The position numbers and the translations under genes were made by a program. A DNA stretch of 64,000 bases from assembly GCA_016712345.1 (NCBI GenBank), contig JADJRH010000001.1, positions 1,922,001-1,986,000 of the forward strand. The letters run 5' to 3'. Under the pieces are notes generated by a model. That model was not told where the DNA came from, searched no databases, and worked only from the letters and a program-made list of their open reading frames with translations. Each line of letters opens with the position of its first letter. Positions within the stretch are counted from its first letter, which is position 1. Positions 24,471 to 32,960 of the stretch are shown piece after piece. Source of the DNA: Polyangiaceae bacterium (lineage in GTDB: Bacteria > Myxococcota_A > Polyangia > Polyangiales > Polyangiaceae).

Positions 24471-25760
24471 TTAACTCCCTTGCGATGCGGGCGCTCCCCT
24501 TACAGGCCCTTGTCCAACGTCGCGGGCAAGCGACACAAGCGGTTTGGATGGGTGCGTCTCGAAGCGCGCTTCAAGCACGCGAACCGGCGCGCGAGCCGGA
24601 ACCGATACGCGGTGAACCAGCGCAACGCGACACCGATCCGTATCGATGTGCACCGTGTCCGTCACCATCGGGAGCGGAAGCATCACGCCGCTCTTCATAC
24701 GCATCAGCACGAATGCGCGGTGACCTGGAAGCTCCACAACGCCCACGCCACCCTTCGTCACAGCGGAGTCCAGCAGATTCAGCATCTCGATCCGCGCATC
24801 GGGGGGCGGGTAGTCGCACTGTTGATCCGCCGGCGCTCCATTCCAAAAGCCAACGTTAAAATCGCCGGGCAGCAGCGGCCAGCGCTCTTCCAACCACGCG
24901 TTATCGTACGTGCCCGCAAGCTGAAGCCGCGGTGACCACGCCTTCCCAAGCGGACCAAAACCCGCTGTTCGATAAGGCTCCGCAGCGGCAATCGCGGCCA
25001 TTTCACGCGGCGTCAAAGGGCCCATTCGTTGGCGCGCAAGGTGAAGACCTTCAACCGAGTTGTCGGGATATTCGATCTGAGGCGCGGCCATCGTGTCGGG
25101 CACCGGCTGACCATTGCTCTCGAGCAGCGGCGTCTCGCGCGCGTCTCGCCAGCCGCAGCCCACCGGATTCTGAAAACAAACCTCGTTTAAAAGAGGCGCG
25201 CCGTCGCCACCCGACGTTGCGACAAAGCTCGACCCTCCAAAAGCCCGCTCGTACAAAAGTGGAACCGCGGTCGTCGCGAGCGCCGGTTGAAGTGTGTACC
25301 CACCGCCCCACGTGCGCAGAAACACGCGCGGCCCATGCACAACAAGCGTCTTGTCGCAGAGTACACGCCGATCATCCCCGTTGTGATGTGTACTCAATCG
25401 CCCGGCGTTTCGCGGTTCGGCCGCGGCGGTGACACGCAATCGAACCGTCCAACGTGTTGCGGCTCGCCCTTCCGGTGCGTGGGCACTCCCACCGACCAAA
25501 ACATCGCAGCGGGGCTTGTACGGCACCAGATCGCTCTCGCTCACGAGGCTCGTGGAGCCTTCCGAACCGACGTACCGATCCGAGAACTCCAAGTCCGGGG
25601 CGTCTTCGTCAAGAACGCGCGCGCGCAGAACTCCCGATTGTTGCGGCTGCGACTCAAGTGCGTACACAACACGCATCACCACCACGCGGTGTTCACGACC
25701 CGCCGGATCGAGGGCGCCAAAGCACGAAGCGCTGAATGGGGTGAGGTTTCTAAACTCCAT
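24471..25760 (-). CDS. DUF2169 family T6SS accessory protein (429 aa)
   Basis: Proteins of this family act as adaptors for loading T6SS effectors together with PAAR-like proteins. The start MEFRNLTPFSASCFGALDP at 25760 is the family-typical opening; a TTG at 25778 would add six residues. Inside are the beta-rich segments LCDKTLVVHGPRVF, PLLYERAFGGSS, NPVGCGWRD, GFGPLGKAWSPRLQLAGTYD and FNVGFWNGAPADQQ, which are characteristic. No membrane segment. It is the first gene of the five-gene effector unit. A GTAC-rich, hairpin-bearing intergenic region lies upstream. Confidence 0.85.
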   Translation of the reverse strand: MEFRNLTPFSASCFGALDPAGREHRVVVMRVVYALESQPQQSGVLRARVLDEDAPDLEFSDRYVGSEGSTSLVSESDLVPYKPRCDVLVGGSAHAPEGRAATRWTVRLRVTAAAEPRNAGRLSTHHNGDDRRVLCDKTLVVHGPRVFLRTWGGGYTLQPALATTAVPLLYERAFGGSSFVATSGGDGAPLLNEVCFQNPVGCGWRDARETPLLESNGQPVPDTMAAPQIEYPDNSVEGLHLARQRMGPLTPREMAAIAAAEPYRTAGFGPLGKAWSPRLQLAGTYDNAWLEERWPLLPGDFNVGFWNGAPADQQCDYPPPDARIEMLNLLDSAVTKGGVGVVELPGHRAFVLMRMKSGVMLPLPMVTDTVHIDTDRCRVALVHRVSVPARAPVRVLEARFETHPSKPLVSLARDVGQGPVRGAPASQGS

Positions 25761-26067
25761 GAGCCGGGTGCGAGACAAGCATCCAAAGGTTTGCAGAGCG
25801 CGTCAAATGCCCTCCACCGGCGGCGCATCCCATTGTGTACCCACGGCCATCACGCAACGCCTCAATTCACGCAAGCCCTGAAAATTGTGTACACACGCGC
25901 CGCCTGGCCTCCCAAGCGTCGGTGCTCACTCGCTTCGCTCGCTCCGCGCCGCCGCGGGCGGCCCAAAAAGAAACGGGCCCCGCGGTGAGTACACACCAAC
26001 GAAGCCCGTGAAAAGCGTTCCGTACCGCCGTCAACGTGGGCCGATCGGATTGAACCCCTAGCTTTCG

Positions 26068-26250
26068 CTAGGTGGGGACCGGATGGGCCGCTTTAGGCTT
26101 CCCAGTGAACATATCCTGGGCATGCACACCGCAACCGACGATTTGGTCCCCGGGTTCAGACTTACCAGGGATCCAACTGTCGATCGCCTCACCGAAAACA
26201 GCAGAGGGAACAGAGCCGATGATAGCGCCCGATGCCGCACGGTCAACCGA
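26068..26250 (-). pseudogene. Possible PAAR/RHS-type N-terminal fragment
   Basis: Downstream of the dehydrogenase a minus-strand frame without its own start encodes ASGAIIGSVPSAVFGEAIDS, then WIPGKSEPGDQIVGCG and FTGKPKAAH before a TAG at 26068. The Gly-rich hydrophobic helix followed by a G-D-x-I and GKPxAA pattern recalls PAAR-containing effector N-termini; the match is loose. Directly after the stop, CCTAGC-TTTC-GCTAGG (26058-26073) forms a six-base-pair hairpin. The rest of 25779-26306 holds a GC-rich palindromic patch (25899-25970) and no gene I can support. Confidence 0.3.
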
Positions 26251-26306
26251 TCATCGGATGAAAAAAAGTCGCGATGCCAGCGCGTTTGATTGGCCGCGCA
26301 CCGGCG

Positions 26307-27209
26307 CTACGCGATGCGATGAAGCAGCGGCTCACCCGCAAATACGCGGCGCGTGTTCTCCGCAACAATGTCGGCAATTCGCGCAAATGCCTCCACAGTG
26401 GAGCCCGCGATATGTGGCAACGTGATCACGTTTTCCCTTGCAAATAGCGGGTCCGCCGGATCCCACGGTTCGCGCCAATACACATCGAGCCCCAAGCCGC
26501 CGAGTTTGTTTGTTGCAAGTGCGTCGCTCACTGCCGATCGCTCCAAAAGCGCACCGCGCGAGCAGTTCACAAGCATCGCTCCCGGCTTCATCGCGGCGAT
26601 CACTTCGGCGCCGATGAGCCCGCGCGTCGCATCGTTCAGCGGACAATGCACGCTCACAAAGTCAGCTTGTGTACACATTTCCAACAGTTCGGCGCGCGGT
26701 GTCGACGAACGCGCCCCGAGCACCCGCATTCCCAGCGATTCACACGCGCGCCCGAGGCGTGAACCCGATTGGCCCATCCCCACAATGAGCAGCGTTTTGT
26801 CACACAGCTCCACCCCGAGCGGCTCGCCGATGCGCGCTTCGGTGAATTTTTTCTCGGCCTCCCTGAGGCGGCGCGCGAGCGCCAATATCAAAAGCAGCGC
26901 TGTTTCCGCCACACTCTTTGGGTTGGTTCCCGGCGCATTGCACACGGGAATGCCGCGCTCGCGCGCCGCCCCGAGATCAATCCCATCTGTCCCAACAGCG
27001 GGCTGTTGAACGAGCTTCAACTCCCGCGCGCATTCCATTGAAGCTCGATCCAAACCCGCGTTGGAAGGCAACACCACGTGTACACCTTGCACCGCCTCGA
27101 CCAAAGGTACACTTCGATCCCAAACCAAAAGTTCGGCTTCGGATGGCAAGCGTACCCTTACAAAATCAACAATTTGGGGCCAGCCCGAACCGCAGTACAA
27201 AACTCTCAC
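26307..27209 (-). CDS. D-isomer-specific 2-hydroxyacid dehydrogenase (300 aa)
   Basis: NAD-dependent dehydrogenase of the D-2-hydroxyacid family, which includes 3-phosphoglycerate dehydrogenase. The GTG at 27209 starts 26 bases after the upstream gene's stop; longer readings add an implausible Arg-rich leader. The catalytic domain has QQPAVGTDGIDL and the Rossmann loop reads LLIVGMGQSGSRLG. Active-site parts are visible: NCSRGALLE (Arg), LDVYWREP (Glu) and LPHIAGST (His). There is no C-terminal ACT domain, unlike long SerA forms, so the substrate is open. It is the last gene of a six-gene unit that begins with an aminotransferase, which would suit serine or another amino/keto-acid step (inference). 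Confidence 0.85.
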   Translation of the reverse strand: MRVLYCGSGWPQIVDFVRVRLPSEAELLVWDRSVPLVEAVQGVHVVLPSNAGLDRASMECARELKLVQQPAVGTDGIDLGAARERGIPVCNAPGTNPKSVAETALLLILALARRLREAEKKFTEARIGEPLGVELCDKTLLIVGMGQSGSRLGRACESLGMRVLGARSSTPRAELLEMCTQADFVSVHCPLNDATRGLIGAEVIAAMKPGAMLVNCSRGALLERSAVSDALATNKLGGLGLDVYWREPWDPADPLFARENVITLPHIAGSTVEAFARIADIVAENTRRVFAGEPLLHRIA

Positions 27210-27235
27210 GGCGCGCGAGAGTACACAGACGGCAA

Positions 27236-28447
27236 TTAAAACCCAAACTGCAAGGTGCCGCCGACCGCAGGCCCGCCGCTTTGCGAAACGCGCGCCTGAT
27301 AGCCGCCGCGCACCCACAGTGTAAAGCCTTTTCCAAGCACAAAGCCGCCGTCGGCCAAGAGGCGAACGCCAAACCGATCCGCGTGGGGCATGTCGGTCAC
27401 TTCAACGCTCGGAGCCAACGTGATGCGCGAGTTCACCGGCAAGTCCATTCGGGTGTAGAAGCGCGTTCCAAAATAGGTGCCCTCGGTAAACCCGATCGTT
27501 TGCCAACCAAACGTGAGCCGAAACGCATACGGATCGCCCAAGATCACAGCCGCGCCCGCACCGGTTGAAAAGCCAACCTCCGTCACGCTTCCCATCAGTT
27601 CAAACTCGGTGTGAAAAATGTCCGCCAGTCGAAAACGCACGTTTGCGCCCGCGTAGTTCAACCCAACATCAAACTTGTCGTCGTCGTATTGGTTTACATC
27701 CACAACGGAGCGACCGCGCACTACGCCGGCCTTGAAACCAAACTCCGACACAGTTCGAAGAGGCCGATACGTGTAGCTCGCCTCCACGCGCCAATACTGA
27801 TCGTCCACTTCAGGAACGCGCGATTGACCGAGCGGACAATCCTCCTGATTGGGAGCGCAAGGCAAAGCCGATTTGCCCACCGTTTTTCCAAACCGAACAA
27901 GCTCGCCCGTGGCGCTCACAACGCTCCTCCGACCGGCAAGCCGATCGAGAAGCCAAGCCTCGCGCGCATCGGTGTCATCGTCGTGCACAATCACCGGCTG
28001 CAACAATTCACGCGTGGCAAAAATCGCTTCGCGCGAGCCGTCGATTCGCTCCACCTCGATTGTGTACCCAAGCCGCGGAGGTTGAACGTGTTCGGCCGGA
28101 ATCACCGCTGAATAGCCGCTCTCGGTTCGCAAGAGCCGCACGCTCTGCCATTTGTCTCCCGTGCGGTACACAACGTGCGCGTTTTTCACGAGGTGCGGAA
28201 ATTCAATCGTCACATCGATCCGCAGCGGTTCACTCGCTTTCGCCGACGTGAGAGGCGTGTGATGAATCGACGGGATCACCTCACTTTTCGGTGCGGGCTT
28301 TTCGGTTTTCTCCTCTGCAGCCGCTTCCTTTTTTTCCGCCGTCGCCTCACCCGTGGTTTCACCCACCGGATCGGCGCTCGCCGACAGTTGCCACAAAAAC
28401 ACCGCGGCAAAGGCTGCCGCAGCATGTGTACACTTTTGCGTTACCAT
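27236..28447 (-). CDS. Outer-membrane beta-barrel-like protein (403 aa)
   Basis: Probable outer-membrane protein. The signal sequence MVTQKCTHAAAAFAAVFLWQ ends near SASA-DP. A Glu/Lys/Ala-rich linker follows, then an Ig-like domain (LRIDVTIEFPHLVKNAHVVY) and, from about residue 215, alternating hydrophobic strands (YWRVEASYTYRPL, FRLADIFHTEFELMGSVTEV, AFRLTFGWQTIGF) ending in GGTLQFGF, the terminal-Phe signature of barrel proteins. Its start overlaps the end of the next upstream gene (28441-28447), which encodes a protein of similar design, so the two probably form a pair in the envelope. Cargo or role unknown. Confidence 0.75.
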   Translation of the reverse strand: MVTQKCTHAAAAFAAVFLWQLSASADPVGETTGEATAEKKEAAAEEKTEKPAPKSEVIPSIHHTPLTSAKASEPLRIDVTIEFPHLVKNAHVVYRTGDKWQSVRLLRTESGYSAVIPAEHVQPPRLGYTIEVERIDGSREAIFATRELLQPVIVHDDDTDAREAWLLDRLAGRRSVVSATGELVRFGKTVGKSALPCAPNQEDCPLGQSRVPEVDDQYWRVEASYTYRPLRTVSEFGFKAGVVRGRSVVDVNQYDDDKFDVGLNYAGANVRFRLADIFHTEFELMGSVTEVGFSTGAGAAVILGDPYAFRLTFGWQTIGFTEGTYFGTRFYTRMDLPVNSRITLAPSVEVTDMPHADRFGVRLLADGGFVLGKGFTLWVRGGYQARVSQSGGPAVGGTLQFGF

Positions 28448-30183
28448 GTGTACCCCACGGAGCCGCCGATACCGGGACCGGCGTGGTTGATATTTCGACC
28501 TTGAAACGAACCTCGAAGCGCCAAAAGCAGCTCGGGCACGGGACGGAAACCCAATTGAACAATCCCGCGCCCGGCCACATCGCTGGTGCCAACCGCCGTG
28601 TCGGGCAGCGGGCTTGGATTGCTTCCTCCAAACCCCGCGGGCTGGTTGGTCACCTCGGTTCGCAGCAAAATCGGAAACCTCGGAAACGTGTTCAGCTCCA
28701 GCTCAATAATGCTTCGAAGACCAATGCCGCCGAGCACTTCACCGCCCAGTTTCAGGTTGGTTCCCTGATCATTTCCAATGCGCGCAAGGAGCTGACCGCC
28801 GCCGCTCACACCGTTGTCGAGCAAACCCACCGAAAGGCGCGTGATCAGCGAAAAATACTTGTGTACACCAAACTCGCCTTCGAGCGAGCCGTACGTGAGC
28901 CCCACTTCACGACCGCTCAATCCCTGCTCATCGAGTTCAGCGATCGTGCCTGAAACGCCGCGATATACCCCAAATCCCATGCGTACAGCGCGAATGCCAA
29001 GGTCTTTAAACCGAATGCCGAATACGCCTTCCACTTGGTACGCGTAATCGTTTCCACGCAGCCGGTTGTAGTCGGCCACATCGGCAAGCACGCTGAACGA
29101 CGACCGGCCCGACGGTGGAACGCGCACCGGCGGCGTTGGCACCACTTGAATTTCCTCCGGCGTTCTTGACGACCCAACGATCGTCACCGACTCCTCGGGG
29201 CCCACCGCTTCAATAAAATATTCGAGCGTTCTGTCGGTCACCTGCGCGGCCGGAATTTCCACAGCGAAATAGCCGCGCCCCACCCACTTCATCGGCGTCG
29301 GCACATAAAGCGTGTCGCCCTTTTTTCGCAGGTGAAACACCGTGCCCCGTACGGCGCCGCTCACCTCGATCTCCACGCGAACAGGCTGGCCCTGCGCCGC
29401 GTTGATCGGCCCCGGCCCATGCACCAACACCGGCCCCATCGGGCTCGCGCTTTGTGTACTCACCGCCGGTCGAGTCATCAATTGGCGAAGCGCCAGCGCT
29501 TCTTCGTAGAGCACCTGTGCGAATCGCGTGTCCGGGTGTTGCCTCAAAAACTGCTCGTAACGAGCAATGCGCATGGCCACCGATTGGCCTTTCATCGCAT
29601 CAAACATCTCGGTCACGTGTTTTGCGTCCACGTCCGAAGGCGACTGCGGCTCGTCGTAGGGCGTTGCATCCGCCGGCATTTTTTCGCCCGTTGAAACAGG
29701 CTCGCGCGTTGCCTGTGTGTCCGTCGGCGAAGGCGTTGACACAGGTGTACTCACCACCGCCGATGACACCGCCGCGCGCCGAATGAAGATCAAATCCCCC
29801 GGTGCCGCATCGCGCGCAAGTGTACCCATCGCCTTGGCGAGCGACATGTTCGGCCGCACCTGACCGATCTGAACCTGCCCGATCTTAAAGCGATCCGTGA
29901 TCACCTTCCCCGTCACCGGGTGTTTCAGTTTCAGCGGGCGCCACAGGTCCACCACCTGGTTTTCGGTCACGCCCGCAGACGCGCCCACGTCCAACACCAG
30001 CTCGTCTTTATCGAGCGTTAAAACGGTCCCCTCCACCTCGTTCGACGTGGCTGCTTTTGCCGCCGACGCCGCGGGTTTTGGCTGCGCAATCGCAAGCGCC
30101 GGCACGGCACCGGTGGCCGCACACAACGCAAACACCGCCGCCCAGCGTGCGCCCCGATATCGGACGCCGCGAATGAGTTTCAT
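28441..30183 (-). CDS. Outer-membrane protein with periplasmic N-terminal domains (580 aa)
   Basis: Exported protein with signal peptide GARWAAVFALCAATGAVPAL. Residues 45-135 form a small beta domain (VEGTVLTLDKDELVLDVGAS, KIGQVQIGQV) like those in envelope assembly proteins; a helical stretch follows (MKGQSVAMRIARYEQFLRQH), then an Ig-like region (GRGYFAVEIPAAQV) and a C-terminal barrel-like part (FGVHKYFSLITRLSVGLLD) ending GGSVGYTW. The length and order mirror the following gene, with which it overlaps. Function unknown; the upstream CcmA-like ATPase and aminotransferase genes share the transcription unit. Confidence 0.72.
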   Translation of the reverse strand: MKLIRGVRYRGARWAAVFALCAATGAVPALAIAQPKPAASAAKAATSNEVEGTVLTLDKDELVLDVGASAGVTENQVVDLWRPLKLKHPVTGKVITDRFKIGQVQIGQVRPNMSLAKAMGTLARDAAPGDLIFIRRAAVSSAVVSTPVSTPSPTDTQATREPVSTGEKMPADATPYDEPQSPSDVDAKHVTEMFDAMKGQSVAMRIARYEQFLRQHPDTRFAQVLYEEALALRQLMTRPAVSTQSASPMGPVLVHGPGPINAAQGQPVRVEIEVSGAVRGTVFHLRKKGDTLYVPTPMKWVGRGYFAVEIPAAQVTDRTLEYFIEAVGPEESVTIVGSSRTPEEIQVVPTPPVRVPPSGRSSFSVLADVADYNRLRGNDYAYQVEGVFGIRFKDLGIRAVRMGFGVYRGVSGTIAELDEQGLSGREVGLTYGSLEGEFGVHKYFSLITRLSVGLLDNGVSGGGQLLARIGNDQGTNLKLGGEVLGGIGLRSIIELELNTFPRFPILLRTEVTNQPAGFGGSNPSPLPDTAVGTSDVAGRGIVQLGFRPVPELLLALRGSFQGRNINHAGPGIGGSVGYTW

Positions 30184-30192
30184 GGCCTCACC

Positions 30193-30391
30193 TCACAGCG
30201 CCGATAGAGCAAAAGCGATGCCGTCGTTCGGCGCGTCGATCACCACCTTTTCAAACGCGATCTCCCGGCGATCCAAGGCGCGAATGTACCTTTGCAGCCC
30301 GCGTGTGCATTCGCTCGCACAACCGCTTTTGCCCCTCTGTGAAGGGCCCCGCACGTGTGTACATTTGGATGGTCCAATCCAGACCGTCCAA
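30193..30391 (-). pseudogene. Candidate small gene with a frameshift between the ATPase and outer-membrane genes
   Basis: Between the ATPase stop (30395) and the next start (30183) two minus-strand frames look coding in sequence: first LDGLDWTIQMYTRAGPFTEG onward from a TTG at 30391, then, after a shift of +1 near 30,270-30,300, QRYIRALDRREIAFEKVVID and APNDGIAFALSAL up to a TGA at 30193. Joined, they give a protein of about 65 residues that fits the space with tight operon spacing. The TTG start and the exact shift site are guesses. It may be an assembly indel, a decayed gene or coincidence. Confidence 0.3.
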
Positions 30392-30394
30392 CGC

Positions 30395-31051
30395 CTACGT
30401 CGGATCTTTCACCCGCCCGCGTTCAAGCACGAGCCGCGCAGCTCCCCGCTCCCGAAACAGCTCCGGCTCGTGGGACACCACAAGCACCATTTTTTTTGCA
30501 GCCACCTCGCGATCCACAATCGAAAGAAGCCGCGCAACGCCCGCTTTATCAAGCCCCGTTGTCGGCTCATCAAGCAGCACCACGTTCGGGTCGTGCACCA
30601 GCGCGCGCGCCAGAGCAATGCGCTGTTTTTGCCCGCGCGAACACGTTCGAATCGGGCGCTCCGCAAACGCTCCCAACTCAAATCGCTCCGCGATCTCTCC
30701 CCACATCGGCGCCACGTCAAATCCGCAAAGCCGCGCGTAAAGTTCAATGTTCTGCCGCCCCGACAGGTCGGGATACGAGAGCGTTTCGTGCGACAACCAC
30801 CCGATGTGACGCCGCACTTTGCCGCGATCTTCGCCCACCGGTGCGTACACAACACTGCCCGACGTGGGCCGAATCAGCGTGCCCAAGATCCCGAGCAACG
30901 TGCTTTTTCCCGAGCCGTTGTGCCCTTCAATCACCGTTAACCGGTCCGACTCAAACGTTGCATCGAGCCCGCGAAGCGCCACCGTGGCGCCGTACGTCTT
31001 CACGAGCTTAGTCACCACAATCTGCGTGATCTGGGCCGGTTCTTCGCTCAT
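30395..31051 (-). CDS. CcmA-like ABC transporter ATP-binding protein (218 aa)
   Basis: ATPase subunit of an ABC transporter. All motifs are intact: Walker A GHNGSGKS, Q-loop region RRHIGWLSHE, signature CSRGQKQR, Walker B VVLLDEPT and H-loop VVSHEPE. The compact length and LRGLDATFESDRLTVIEGH opening are closest to CcmA of haem/cytochrome c export, but no CcmB-like permease follows here, so the partner must lie elsewhere or the assignment is wrong. The ATG at 31051 overlaps the aminotransferase stop by four bases. No fused membrane domain. Confidence 0.85.
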   Translation of the reverse strand: MSEEPAQITQIVVTKLVKTYGATVALRGLDATFESDRLTVIEGHNGSGKSTLLGILGTLIRPTSGSVVYAPVGEDRGKVRRHIGWLSHETLSYPDLSGRQNIELYARLCGFDVAPMWGEIAERFELGAFAERPIRTCSRGQKQRIALARALVHDPNVVLLDEPTTGLDKAGVARLLSIVDREVAAKKMVLVVSHEPELFRERGAARLVLERGRVKDPT

Positions 31052-32118
31052 TCTGCAAGCCCCAAACACCCGGCGAGCGTTGCGAGCGCCGCTTCCAATC
31101 GATCGGGCTGGAGCGACGCCCACGAGATTCGAAAGCCCGAAGGCTCATCAAAAAAAGCCCCATTCACCGCGACAACTCCGTGTTCAGTCGCGGCACGCGC
31201 CAGCCCCGCCGTCACATTCACGTTTGTTGTGTACACAAACCCGAAGAGCGCTTTTTCCGGCGGCGGCGTCCACAATAGCTCCGGGTGTTTCGCCATAAAC
31301 GCGTTCACAACAGCTCGTTTTCCAGCCGATATCACATCCGCGCGCGCAGCCAGAGCTTCGATCTTATCCATCGCAAACGCGCCGATCGCTCCGCACGTTG
31401 TGGGCAACACGCCCGCCGCAAGCATCTCCGCCGAACGCGCTCCGGCGCGCAATTCATCCGGCAACATCACCCAACCCGCGCGCGCCCAACCAAGCCCAAA
31501 ACACTTTGTCAGGCTTGAAACGGCGATCACGTTTGATCCCAGCCCAAACGCCGACGTTTTGGGCGCCACAAGTTCACGGTACACCTCGTCCACCAAAAGG
31601 TACACACCGCGTTGTGTACACACTTTCGCAATCGCCGCGATGTCTTCGTCACTCGCCGGAACGCCCGTTGGATTGTGCGGACTCGCCATCACCACAAGCT
31701 TCGTGTCTTCACGCAGCGCTTCTTCAACGCGTTTCGGATCGAGCCGCCACCCATCTTCGGCCCGCCGTCGAACCCGCCTCACCTTTGCGCCAAACCCTTC
31801 AAAAGCCCTCAAAAGCGGCTCATAGGTGGGCTCCTCAACAAGCACATCCGCCCCGTTTAAACCGCCGAGCACCGCTGCCGCCGCAATCCACACAGCGCCC
31901 GATGTACCCAGCGCCGGCATCACGTTTTTCTCCGCAACGCCGTACCGTTCCGCCACTTTTCGAGCAAACGTTTGCAGCGCTTTGGGGTCACTCAAGTCGC
32001 TCGGCTGCCCCAATTCCGCCGCAGAAATCGACGGCAAACCGCTCGTCGCCAAGTCCCACTTTGCGTGCGGAAACGTTTCAATCGCCCAACTCAAATACGC
32101 AATTTTCGGCAGCACCAC
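31048..32118 (-). CDS. Class I/II pyridoxal-phosphate aminotransferase (356 aa)
   Basis: PLP enzyme that transfers amino groups between amino and keto acids. Family marks: ALGTSGAVWIAAAAVLGG for cofactor phosphate, ASPHNPTGVPASDED, LLVDEVYREL, and the PLP lysine in SSLTKCFGLGWARAGW. The arginine for substrate carboxylate is in FRISWASL. Somewhat shorter than typical AspC (about 395), with a trimmed N-terminus. GTG start at 32118. First gene of the minus-strand unit that ends with the hydroxyacid dehydrogenase. The 32119-32317 stretch upstream shows nothing I can name. Confidence 0.87.
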   Translation of the reverse strand: MVLPKIAYLSWAIETFPHAKWDLATSGLPSISAAELGQPSDLSDPKALQTFARKVAERYGVAEKNVMPALGTSGAVWIAAAAVLGGLNGADVLVEEPTYEPLLRAFEGFGAKVRRVRRRAEDGWRLDPKRVEEALREDTKLVVMASPHNPTGVPASDEDIAAIAKVCTQRGVYLLVDEVYRELVAPKTSAFGLGSNVIAVSSLTKCFGLGWARAGWVMLPDELRAGARSAEMLAAGVLPTTCGAIGAFAMDKIEALAARADVISAGKRAVVNAFMAKHPELLWTPPPEKALFGFVYTTNVNVTAGLARAATEHGVVAVNGAFFDEPSGFRISWASLQPDRLEAALATLAGCLGLAE

Positions 32119-32317
32119 GCCTCAATTGGCCCGTCCGGCCCCGCGCGCCAAGCGCCTTTTTCCGCCCCGCCGCACTGCCTTTGTGTTTCTGGGTCCTATC
32201 CGTCTCGCCTGCCCGCTCTCACCGTCAAGGGACACCAAAGTCAGCGCTTGCAACAACGAAACGCCCCCGCAACGCCCCGCAACGACTTGAGACGTCTCGA
32301 TTCCTGACACGTCGTAT

Positions 32318-32637
32318 TCAACACGGAGTTCCCCAGCGGCGCATGCGCCTCATTCGAACGGCGAGTAACTCGTTGCGGTTGAGTTGTCGATGCAGCAGAA
32401 AAGAGCCCGTTCTGGGAGGTCCGGCGACTTGAGATGTCCATCAGGTCGCCATCCACCGGTCTCGCCGGTCTCTCGTTTTCGTCGTGGCTGCGCTCGCCAC
32501 AGAACTCCATCTGGAGAACCCGACGCGCCACGCTGTTCGCTTTTCCGCTTGGCGACGGGCAAGGGTGTCCCAAACGTCTCGACAAGACTGGATCCGTGCC
32601 TTGCAGAACGTTCCGCTAAAGGGAAGTTACCTAGGAG
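32318..32637. repeat. 320-bp dispersed repeat B, copy 1
   Basis: Nearly identical over 320 bp to 51606-51925; the one clear difference I see is CATCAGGTCGCC here against CATCACGTCGCC there. Both end at GAAGTTACCTAGGAG. It carries internal short symmetries (ACCGGTCTCGCCGGT). A minus-strand frame of about 100 residues is open in both copies but has no recognisable motif. A third, diverged stretch lies just downstream (32716-32860). The lack of divergence points to recent duplication or gene conversion. Confidence 0.85.
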
Positions 32638-32715
32638 TTGCTCCTGGGGCGGCTGCGCCGCCCCGTTCGACCGGGAGGTAACTAGGTTTGGCGGCTGAAG
32701 ATGTACACAACGTTA

Positions 32716-32860
32716 TTCCACCGGTCTCGCCGGCTGTTGTCTCGTTTTCGTGGTGGGTCGCATTGGACTTGAACCACACCATGCCGAGCCTGGATCGCCA
32801 CGCTTTTCGCTTTCTCGCTCGGCACCCGCCTTGGTGTCTTACTCGTTTTGCTGAGCCTGT
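32716..32860. repeat. Diverged partial copy of repeat B
   Basis: Starting at CCACCGGTCTCGCCGG it follows the interior of repeat B with many substitutions and small indels: TCTCGTTTTCGT, CGCCACGCT-TTCGCTTT and CGGCACCCGCCTTGGTGTC correspond to TCTCGTTTTCGT, CGCCACGCTGTTCGCTTT and GGCGACGGGCAAGGGTGTC. It lies 79 bp after copy 1 in the same orientation, upstream of the 3' end of the kinase gene. Confidence 0.6.
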
Positions 32861-32960
32861 AGCCGGGCTTCGCATCAGCGTTTGGCCGAAAGACCGTCGG
32901 TTACCCAGGCGGCCTTTTTTCGCGGGAGCGCGCTTCGAGCCTATAATGTGTACACAAGCG

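Noticed and set aside
26045..26080. GGGGTTCAATCC on the minus strand, which resembles a tRNA T-arm
   Set aside because: No acceptor stem, anticodon arm or D-arm can be built around it; the adjacent stem is a simple CCTAGC hairpin.
32241..32585. Minus-strand frame of 114 codons within repeat B, also open at 51511-51873
   Set aside because: The copies are too similar to show codon-level selection, there is no ribosome binding site, and the peptide has no known motif.
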